From Phycisphaerales bacterium UBA2396 (GTDB taxonomy: Bacteria; Planctomycetota; Phycisphaerae; Phycisphaerales; UBA1924): DNA of 5,734 bases. The position numbers were made by a program, and so were the translations under genes. The DNA is taken from assembly GCA_002343325.1 (NCBI GenBank), contig DDSG01000036.1, forward strand, positions 617 through 6,350, given 5' to 3'. Positions 1-4,912 of this stretch are shown here, piece after piece (positions within the stretch are counted from its first letter, which is position 1; each line of letters starts with the position of its first letter). The notes under the pieces were generated by a model, which was given only the letters and a program-made list of their open reading frames with translations, was not told where the DNA came from and searched no databases.

Positions 1-19
1 CCCCACCACCCCCCCCCCC
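1..19. repeat. C homopolymer tract at the left edge
   Basis: The first 19 bases contain only C apart from two A (positions 5 and 8), including an unbroken run of eleven C at 9-19. On the coding strand of the metallopeptidase this reads Gly-Gly-Gly-Val-Val-Gly after Glu241. That is not a recognisable part of the family, so the last few residues may not be reliable. A similar G tract closes the right edge. Confidence 0.7.
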
Positions 20-741
20 TCCGCATACTTCACCGCGTCCGCCGCCACCGCCAGCGCCGCGATCTGATACGCACGCCGCGCGTCGTTGTCGTGCTCCCCG
101 CGCACCGTCCACTTCTCCACCGGCACCTCCCCAGCCTCGATCATCAACGACCGCACCCGCGCCTTGAGCGCCCCCAGCGCTCGCTCCGGCATGTGCTCCA
201 CCAGATAGTGCGTCGCGAACGCGTCCGCCATCGTCTCCTCGTTCCCAAGCACCGGAACACCAAACTCCCGAATCACCCCGTGCCCAAGCTCGTGCAACAC
301 CACGTGCAGCACCACGTCCGCCGCGAACGCCGACACCGGCACCTTCCGCTCTTGCGCCACATACCCGTCCGGCACCTGATACCCCGGCACCGGCGCATGC
401 TCGCAGTTCACATGCTTCCACACCTCCACCTGCCGCGCCAACGCCCCCGCGTCCACCCCAAACTCCTTCGCCGCCGCCGCGATCACCTCGTCCCCCGTGC
501 GAAACTTCGTCGCCGCTCCATCCCGAAACGCCGCCACGTCCTTCTCAGGCTTCCCCTCGACCCGCAGCAGCACGTTCGACACGATGTCCGCGACCGTCCC
601 CGCCCGCCTCAGATCCACCTTGCACCCCGCCACGCTCGCCTCGGCCACCCGCTCCGCCGCCGGCGGCTCACCGGCCACGCCCACCGCCGCACACGACACC
701 ATCAGCACCGCCAACGCCGTCCGCGCACAGGCCATCCTCAT
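1..741 (-). CDS. Secreted HELGH metallopeptidase, DUF4344-like (3' end missing)
   Basis: The 247 visible residues begin with a short basic start and a hydrophobic stretch (about residues 8-23), so the protein is probably exported. Cys17 follows Met-Val-Ser, an imperfect lipobox, so it could be a lipoprotein; cleavage near Ala23 by signal peptidase I is the alternative. The mature part carries the zinc-protease motif HELGH (150-154), followed by NEETMADAFA (167-176), where Glu168, Glu169 or Asp173 could supply a third metal ligand, and by GEHDNDARRAYQI (215-227). This order (HELGH, then an EE..AD motif, then a later EH..D..R.Y motif) is what I recall of the DUF4344 putative metallopeptidases. 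Its substrate is unknown. ATG 741 is chosen over ATG 735 because of a GGGAGG six bases upstream. The reading frame is open to the left edge, so the C-terminus is outside the window. Codons end mostly in G. The family call is from memory, not a search. Confidence 0.8.
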   Translation of the reverse strand, partial: MRMACARTALAVLMVSCAAVGVAGEPPAAERVAEASVAGCKVDLRRAGTVADIVSNVLLRVEGKPEKDVAAFRDGAATKFRTGDEVIAAAAKEFGVDAGALARQVEVWKHVNCEHAPVPGYQVPDGYVAQERKVPVSAFAADVVLHVVLHELGHGVIREFGVPVLGNEETMADAFATHYLVEHMPERALGALKARVRSLMIEAGEVPVEKWTVRGEHDNDARRAYQIAALAVAADAVKYAEGGGVVG

Positions 742-747
742 GTCGAG

Positions 748-753
748 CCTCCC
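748..753 (-). promoter_or_regulatory. Shine-Dalgarno of the metallopeptidase gene
   Basis: The minus strand reads GGGAGG, then six bases, then ATG at 741. Sequence and spacing are close to ideal, and it is the strongest ribosome binding site in the window. It fixes the start at 741 rather than at the second ATG two codons later. Confidence 0.7.
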
Positions 754-824
754 GGCTACCGCCCACCCGACATCGCAAGGCCACGCTCGTCCAAACCCAA
801 CCCCGCCCCCGCCCACCCATACGC

Positions 825-842
825 AACGCCCACGCCGGCGTT
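825..842 (-). terminator. Weak inverted repeat after the dehydrogenase gene
   Basis: AACGCC and GGCGTT form a perfect six-base-pair stem around a six-base loop, 18 bases beyond the stop codon of the dehydrogenase gene. No T run follows on the minus strand, so it is at best a weak terminator and could be chance in such GC-rich DNA. The rest of the 118-base gap (742-859) shows only the downstream gene's Shine-Dalgarno. Read-through into the metallopeptidase gene is possible. Confidence 0.2.
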
Positions 843-859
843 CCAACGCTCCCGCACCC

Positions 860-1900
860 CTACCACCGAATCACGATCTTCCCAAACTGCTCCCCCCCCT
901 CCAGCCGCGCATACGCCGCCCCATACTCCTCGGGCCCAAACACCCGATCCACCACCGGCGCCAGCGTCCCCGCCCGGAACAAGCTCACCACCTCCCGAAA
1001 CTCCGCGTTGCTCCCCATCGTCGAGCCCAGCAGCCGCAACTGGTTCCAGAACACCCGCGCCAGATCCGTCGTCGCGTCCGGCCCGCTCGTGCACCCAGGC
1101 GTCACATACGCCCCGCCCCTCGCCAGACTCTTGATGCAGTTCAGGTGCGTCGCCTTCCCCGACGAATCAACCGCCATGTCCACCCCACGCTTGTTCGTCC
1201 ACGCGCGCACCTCCTTGCTCCAGTCCTGCCCCTGGTCCAGCACGCACAACGCCGCCCCCAGCTCGCGCGCCTTGTCGAGTTTCCACGCATGCCGGCTCGT
1301 CACCGCCACCGCGCACCCGCGCTGCCGCGCAATCGCCAGCGCCGCCGTCGCCACGCCCCCGCCGATGCCGGTGATCAGCACGCTCTGCCCGCTGGCCAGC
1401 CGCCCCTTGGTCACCATCATCGACCACGCCGTCAATGCGCACAGTCCGAACGCCGCCGCCGCGACCGGGTCGGCCTCCCCAACCGCCGCCAGGTTCGTCG
1501 CCGGCGCGAGAAACCGCTCGCACAGCATCCCGTTGTGGTGCTCGCCGATCAGCTCGAAGTTCGGCGCCAGCGTCGTCGCCGGCGGATCCGCCGGGTGCTC
1601 CCGCTCGGGCAGCGGCACGGCGGCGTTCACGATGACCCTGGTCCCGACCCACGCCTTGTCGACCCCGGGGCCCACCGCCTCGACCACGCCGCACGCGTCA
1701 CACCCCGACACCCGCGGGTACGTCAGCGGCACACCGGGAATGCCTCGGCCCACCCAGAGGTCCATGTGGTTGAACGCCGTCGCCAGCGTGCGGATCAGCA
1801 CCTGCCCGGGCCCGGGCGCGGCCGGCTCGGGCCAGTCGGCGCGGAGCGTGATGTTGGGAGTGACGGGGCTGCCCTGGCGCTCGACGACGATGGCTCGCAT
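860..1900 (-). CDS. Zinc-independent medium-chain dehydrogenase/reductase (quinone oxidoreductase type)
   Basis: A complete 346-residue protein of usual length for medium-chain dehydrogenases, expected to be a cytoplasmic NAD(P)H-dependent oxidoreductase. The GroES-like catalytic lobe comes first: FNHMDLWVGRGIPG (43-56) and GCDACGVVEAVG (66-77). The Rossmann domain starts at VLITGIGGGVATAA (174-187). Next come TSRHAWKLDKA (201-211), whose Ser and Arg after the second strand suggest NADPH, and LLGSTMGSNAEF (290-301), typical of the family. The catalytic zinc ligands are replaced: Asn44 stands where zinc enzymes have Cys, and Cys67-Asp68 where they have His-Glu. The loop that normally holds four structural-zinc cysteines (about 92-126) has none. 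It is therefore very likely zinc-free; the substrate cannot be told. It lies downstream of rplS behind a terminator, so it probably has its own promoter. No Shine-Dalgarno is seen before ATG 1900. Codons shift from C-ending at the start to G-ending later. Confidence 0.88.
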   Translation of the reverse strand: MRAIVVERQGSPVTPNITLRADWPEPAAPGPGQVLIRTLATAFNHMDLWVGRGIPGVPLTYPRVSGCDACGVVEAVGPGVDKAWVGTRVIVNAAVPLPEREHPADPPATTLAPNFELIGEHHNGMLCERFLAPATNLAAVGEADPVAAAAFGLCALTAWSMMVTKGRLASGQSVLITGIGGGVATAALAIARQRGCAVAVTSRHAWKLDKARELGAALCVLDQGQDWSKEVRAWTNKRGVDMAVDSSGKATHLNCIKSLARGGAYVTPGCTSGPDATTDLARVFWNQLRLLGSTMGSNAEFREVVSLFRAGTLAPVVDRVFGPEEYGAAYARLEGGEQFGKIVIRW

Positions 1901-1933
1901 GCCCAGCAGGGTACCAACGCCGCAAAAGCAACG

Positions 1934-1958
1934 CCGCCCGCGAAGGGCTCGCGGGCGG
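1934..1958 (-). terminator. Intrinsic terminator of rplS
   Basis: CCGCCCGCGA (1934-1943) and TCGCGGGCGG (1949-1958) form a perfect ten-base-pair stem around a five-base loop. On the minus strand it starts 28 bases after the rplS stop codon and is followed by CGTTGCTTTTGC, a short, interrupted T tract. Stem strength and position make it the likely end of the rplS transcript, separating it from the dehydrogenase gene at 1900. The poor T tract is the weak point; the structure is nearly symmetric and would also fold on the plus strand, where no gene ends. Confidence 0.7.
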
Positions 1959-1985
1959 ACGTCAGTGAACGATGGTTGGCCGGCC

Positions 1986-2381
1986 TCAGGCCTTGGTGGT
2001 GCTCGTCTCGGGGACCTGAATGTTCTTCAGGCCGCGGCGGCGGTCGCGGAGGCGCTGGCTCTTGCCCTCGCGGTCGCGGAGGTAGTAGAGCTTGGCGCGC
2101 CGGGCGTCACCGTGACGGATCACGTTGAAGGCGGCGACGAGGGGCGAGTTGATGGGGACGATGCGCTCGACGCCCACGCCGTCAACAACCTTGCGGAAGG
2201 TGACCATCTCGCTGATGCCCCGACCGGCGCGAGCGATGAGGACGCCCTGGAAGTCCTGGGTGCGCTCCTTGTCGCCCTCGACGATGCGGAAGGTCACGAC
2301 CACGGTGTCGCCGATATCCATCCGGGGGAGGTTGGACTTGATGTTGGACGCCGACACGCTCTCAAGAAGTTGCTGCGACAT
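1986..2381 (-). CDS. rplS: 50S ribosomal protein L19 (bL19)
   Basis: The 131-residue product is a structural protein of the large ribosomal subunit, located near the interface with the small subunit. Recognisable bL19 blocks are GDTVVVTFRIVEGDKERTQ (24-42), FQGVLIARAGRGISE (44-58), TFRKVVDGVGVERIVPINSP (61-80) and RRAKLYYLRDREGKSQR (94-110), followed by a basic tail and a short Thr-rich end. The frame is open further upstream to an ATG at 2432, but those 17 extra residues do not resemble bL19; ATG 2381 gives the usual N-terminus and has GAGG nine bases before it. Codons are strongly C-ending, unlike the low-expression genes nearby, which fits a highly expressed gene. In many bacteria rplS follows trmD in the rpsP-rimM-trmD operon; here the gene upstream is kdsA on the opposite strand, so rplS stands alone. 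Confidence 0.97.
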   Translation of the reverse strand: MSQQLLESVSASNIKSNLPRMDIGDTVVVTFRIVEGDKERTQDFQGVLIARAGRGISEMVTFRKVVDGVGVERIVPINSPLVAAFNVIRHGDARRAKLYYLRDREGKSQRLRDRRRGLKNIQVPETSTTKA

Positions 2382-2562
2382 GATCCTTCGCCTCGTAAGG
2401 GTCCCGACCGGGAAAAGCCGGGCCCAAACCATAGCCCCGCGCCCGGCCGGCTTCCACCGTCAGCCCCCGCTGCCGAGCGGCGGGCGGGGCCGGGAGACGG
2501 GTCCGACGCCGTACATTCATCGAACAAACGGCCGAAGAAGTCGCGCCCCGCTACGCTAGGGG
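2382..2562. promoter_or_regulatory. Divergent control region between rplS and kdsA
   Basis: These 181 bases must hold the promoters of both rplS (leftwards) and kdsA (rightwards). I cannot assign -35 and -10 boxes with confidence: TATGGT on the minus strand (2428-2433) and TACATT on the plus strand (2512-2517) each match four of six -10 positions but lack a partner box. The middle is very GC-rich and may fold: GCCCCGC (2434-2440) pairs with GCGGGGC (2484-2490), enclosing a small hairpin of CCGCT and AGCGG (2467-2480). An autoregulatory leader of rplS is conceivable but nothing specific supports it. The A-richest part is 2515-2540. Confidence 0.45.
2391..2394 (-). promoter_or_regulatory. Shine-Dalgarno of rplS
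   Basis: The minus strand reads GAGG nine bases before ATG 2381; a second purine stretch, AAGGA (2384-2388), lies only two bases from the start and is too close to be the main site. It supports the internal start at 2381 over the upstream ATG at 2432. Confidence 0.5.
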
Positions 2563-3411
2563 ATGCCCCGCACCCTTTCCGCCGGTTCGGTCACGATCGG
2601 ACCTCACCAACCCCTCGCGATCATCGCCGGCCCGTGTGTTCTCGAGTCGCTCGAGCAATCGCTCCAGATCGGGCGGACGGTCCGGGAGGCGTGCCGCCGG
2701 CATGGGCTGGCGTACATCTTCAAGGGGAGCTTCGACAAGGCGAATCGGTCGTCGATCAGCTCGGCCCGCGGGCCGGGGCTCGAGCGGGGGCTGGCGTGGC
2801 TCGCGGAGGTCGGCCGGGAGCTGGGCGTGCCGGTGACGACGGACATTCACGACCCCGGGCAGGCGGAGGCGGTGTCGCGGGTGGTGGACATCGTGCAGAT
2901 CCCGGCGTTCCTGTGCAGGCAGACGGATCTGCTGCTGGCGGCGGGGACGGCGGCGGCGAAGCACGGGCGTGCCGTCAACGTGAAGAAGGGTCAGTTCATG
3001 GCGCCGGCGGAGATGAAGGGGGCGGTGCGGAAGCTGGCCGAGGCGGGGTGCTCGAACGTGATGGTGACCGACCGCGGGACGTTCTTCGGGTATCACCGGC
3101 TGGTGAACGACTTCGCGGGGCTCGGGGATCTGATGGAGCTGCCGGTGGCGGGCGGGAGCCCGCCGGTGTGCTTCGACGTGACGCACTCGACGCAATTCCC
3201 CGGGGCGGAGGGGGAGCGGACGGGGGGTCAGCCGGCGCGCGGGCCTTTGCTGGCGCGGGCGGCGACGGCGGCGGGCGTGCACTGCTTGTTTATCGAGTGC
3301 CATCCGGAGCCCGCGAAGGCGTTGTCGGACGCGAGCACGGTGCTGCCGCTGGGCTCGATGGATGAGTTGCTGGGGAGTGTGGCGCGGATTCGCGGGGCGG
3401 TTGGGGCATGA
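2563..3411 (+). CDS. kdsA: 3-deoxy-D-manno-octulosonate-8-phosphate synthase, metal-dependent class
   Basis: The 282-residue enzyme condenses phosphoenolpyruvate with arabinose-5-phosphate to KDO-8-phosphate, the precursor of the KDO that links lipid A to the core sugars of lipopolysaccharide; it acts in the cytoplasm. Family motifs run the whole length: IAGPCVLES (21-29), FKGSFDKANRSS (53-64), RGPGLERGL (69-77), TTDIHDP (92-98), IPAFLCRQTDLL (113-124), NVKKGQFMAP (139-148), TDRGTFFGY (169-177), FDVTHSTQFPG (204-214), FIECHPEP (243-250) and SDASTVLPL (255-263). Cys25, His208, Glu245 and Asp256 match the four metal ligands of class II enzymes such as that of Aquifex aeolicus; metal-independent enzymes such as that of E. 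coli have Asn in place of the Cys. An in-frame TAG at 2557-2559 makes ATG 2563 the only good start, although the AGGGG before it directly touches the ATG and is a poor ribosome site. Its stop codon overlaps the next gene's start. Confidence 0.97.
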   Translation: MPRTLSAGSVTIGPHQPLAIIAGPCVLESLEQSLQIGRTVREACRRHGLAYIFKGSFDKANRSSISSARGPGLERGLAWLAEVGRELGVPVTTDIHDPGQAEAVSRVVDIVQIPAFLCRQTDLLLAAGTAAAKHGRAVNVKKGQFMAPAEMKGAVRKLAEAGCSNVMVTDRGTFFGYHRLVNDFAGLGDLMELPVAGGSPPVCFDVTHSTQFPGAEGERTGGQPARGPLLARAATAAGVHCLFIECHPEPAKALSDASTVLPLGSMDELLGSVARIRGAVGA

Positions 3412-4160
3412 TGGTGCTGCTGGCGGAACTCCTGGCGCAGTCGTCGCGGAATCGGCCGCCGCCGGCGCTGTTCTTTGTGGCGATGGGCGCGTTGGTGGGG
3501 CTGATTTTCGTGGCGATCTGGGCGGGGAACCGGATGTCGCGGAAGCGTCGCGAGGACGTGGTGAGGCATCTTGCGGGGAAGGGGTGGACGGCGCAGGTTG
3601 CGCCGCCGAAGAAGTCGATGGACGCGGAGTTCCTTGCTCGCGCGGCGGTGGCGTTGGCGGCGTTTCCGGAGCTGGCGTCGCGTGCGGAGAGCACGGCGTG
3701 GATCGCGTTCAGGGAGACGCCTCGTGGGACGGCGTTCCTGGTGGAGCACGAGTACGCGACGGGGGCGGGGAAGAGCCGTCAGATTCATCGGCGCACGCTG
3801 GCGAGCGTGAACCTTGGGGGGGAGATGCCGGAATTGACGGTGAAGGAGCACGGGATCTTCCGGAAGATCGGGGAGTTGCTGGGGGTCAAGGACATCAACC
3901 TGGACAACGAGGCGTTCAACGCGCGGTACCGGGTGTGGTGCGAGGATGAGACGTTCGCGGTGCTGGTGCTGTCGCCGGAGGTTCAGGCGATGCTGGCGGG
4001 GTGGCCCAAGCCTGCGCCGGTGGTGACGGCGGTGGGATCGACGGTGTGCGTGCACGTGGCGAAGCACCTGACGCCGGAGAAGGCGCTGGCGCTGGCGGAG
4101 GCGGCGGAGGATCTGGCGGCGTTGATCCCGTCGGAGATCGGGGAGTATCGGGCGGTGTGA
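3408..4160 (+). CDS. Membrane-anchored protein of unknown function, coupled to kdsA
   Basis: The 250-residue protein has a short N-terminal stretch, one membrane segment (about 20-39, starting PALFFVAMGALVG), then a basic stop-transfer stretch NRMSRKRRED (41-50). The large remainder (51-250) is therefore probably cytoplasmic. It contains VKEHGIFRKIGELLGVKDIN (145-164) followed by LDNEAFNARYRVWCEDE (165-181). That arrangement (a stretch with Gly and Phe/Leu, 'D-I-(N/D)-(L/F)-D', an aromatic residue, then 'R-(Y/F)-R-V' and acidic residues) reminds me of a loosely defined group of uncharacterised bacterial membrane proteins, but I cannot name the family. The C-terminus is Ala- and Glu-rich, probably helical (222-240). 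Its ATG overlaps the kdsA stop as ATGA, so translation is probably coupled and expression follows kdsA. This hints at, but does not prove, an envelope role. Codons end mostly in G. ATG 3411 is an alternative start one codon later. Confidence 0.85.
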   Translation: MMVLLAELLAQSSRNRPPPALFFVAMGALVGLIFVAIWAGNRMSRKRREDVVRHLAGKGWTAQVAPPKKSMDAEFLARAAVALAAFPELASRAESTAWIAFRETPRGTAFLVEHEYATGAGKSRQIHRRTLASVNLGGEMPELTVKEHGIFRKIGELLGVKDINLDNEAFNARYRVWCEDETFAVLVLSPEVQAMLAGWPKPAPVVTAVGSTVCVHVAKHLTPEKALALAEAAEDLAALIPSEIGEYRAV

Positions 4161-4188
4161 GTGTGGCGAGAGGGCGTTCGCGGCGTGA

Positions 4189-4872
4189 TCAGGCGGAGAA
4201 GGCGTCGCGGAGTTCGCGGGGGAGGTCGTCGATGGGGAGCACGCCGGCGTCCTGTCGGAGGAGCCAGTCGATGGCGGGCGCGGGCTCTTTGAGGATGGTG
4301 AGGGGGATGAGCGGGCCGGAGGCTTCGGCGACGAGCGTGGAGCGCATGGTGCCGACGCCCATCCATTGGATGTGGATGGAGGAACCGATGTCGGGGACGG
4401 AGCCGGGCTGGTAGCCGTCGTCGCCGAAGCCGTCGAAGGCGGAGGCATCGGCGAGGACGATGCGGTCGTCGGCGCGGAAGACGATCATGGAGGGGAGGTC
4501 GTCGCCGTCGACGTACCAGGCGGCGTCGGCGAGGGCGTGGAGGTCGACGACGTCGCGGGGGGGTTTGTCGGTCCAGTCGGCACGGGGCTCGCGGGTGACG
4601 GTGTAGCCGAGGACGAGCCAGACGAGGAACATGATGGCGCCGGCGACGAGGCCGATGACGGGTGGGATGATGCCGAGGGTGGTGCCGGGTTTGAGCCAGA
4701 CGACGACGAGGCCGCCGAGCCAGGCGATGGCGGCGACGAGGACGGCGACGAGGAGGGCGAAGACGAAGGCGCAGCCGAGGAGGCCGAGGAAGCTCGGGTT
4801 GCGGTCGGCGTGGAACTCGGCGTATCGGGCGAGGTCCTCGTCGGAGGCGGGTCTGGAGGAGACGTCGAGCAT
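4189..4872 (-). CDS. Two-helix membrane protein of unknown function
   Basis: I do not recognise this 227-residue protein. It has a polar, acidic N-terminus (1-27), a long hydrophobic stretch (about 33-60), a short turn KPGTTLG (61-67), a second membrane helix (about 68-90) and a soluble C-terminal part (91-227). The hairpin topology would put both ends on the same side, probably in the cytoplasm. The soluble part has ADWTDKPPRDVVDLHALADA (98-117), then alternating hydrophobic and polar stretches that look like beta-strands (MIVFRADDRIVLADAS, 129-144; SSIHIQWMGVG, 164-174). No catalytic motif is visible. Codons end almost only in C, the opposite of its G-ending neighbours. The frame stays open upstream to 5196, but that part lies opposite pyrD and is not protein-like; ATG 4872 is the best start, with GTG 4881 possible. 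No clear Shine-Dalgarno. It converges on the preceding gene with 28 bases between the stops and no visible terminator. Confidence 0.82.
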   Translation of the reverse strand: MLDVSSRPASDEDLARYAEFHADRNPSFLGLLGCAFVFALLVAVLVAAIAWLGGLVVVWLKPGTTLGIIPPVIGLVAGAIMFLVWLVLGYTVTREPRADWTDKPPRDVVDLHALADAAWYVDGDDLPSMIVFRADDRIVLADASAFDGFGDDGYQPGSVPDIGSSIHIQWMGVGTMRSTLVAEASGPLIPLTILKEPAPAIDWLLRQDAGVLPIDDLPRELRDAFSA

Positions 4873-4901
4873 GCGGTACACGATACCGCGCGGCGGCGAG
4901 T

Positions 4902-4905
4902 AGGA
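4902..4905 (+). promoter_or_regulatory. Shine-Dalgarno of pyrD in a 40-base divergent region
   Basis: AGGA lies seven bases before GTG 4913 and overlaps an in-frame TAG (4901-4903), which rules out any earlier start. The whole space between the divergent genes is only 40 bases (4873-4912), so the promoters must overlap each other or lie inside the neighbouring coding sequences. No -10 or -35 box is recognisable there. Confidence 0.6.
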
Positions 4906-4912
4906 TTCACTC

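Noticed and set aside
892..899. Frameshift at a run of eight C in the dehydrogenase gene
   Set aside because: The frame stays intact through the run and the C-terminus (EQFGKIVIRW) is typical of the family, so no frameshift is needed.
91..1134. A 347-codon open frame on the plus strand
   Set aside because: It is antisense to the HELGH peptidase and the end of the dehydrogenase; the composition (Arg, His, Pro) is that of a shadow frame.
497..2128. A 543-codon open frame on the plus strand
   Set aside because: It is antisense to the metallopeptidase, dehydrogenase and rplS genes; the product is rich in Arg, Pro and His with no recognisable domain.
2382..2562. Replication origin at the skew change
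   Set aside because: No dnaA, dnaN or gyrB gene, no TTATCCACA-like boxes and no AT-rich unwinding stretch are visible; the region is GC-rich and looks like a plain divergent promoter gap.
1008..3365. A 785-codon open frame on the plus strand crossing three genes
   Set aside because: It runs opposite the dehydrogenase and rplS and out of frame through kdsA, all of which have clear family motifs. Its product is a low-complexity mix of Arg, Gly, Ala and Pro, as expected where stop codons are rare in very GC-rich DNA.
4161..4188. Bidirectional terminator between the two converging genes
   Set aside because: Only 28 bases separate the stop codons and no stable hairpin or T run is visible there.
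3228..4448. A 406-codon open frame on the minus strand
   Set aside because: It lies opposite the end of kdsA and all of the membrane protein gene; the product is mostly Arg, Pro, Ser and His and lacks motifs.
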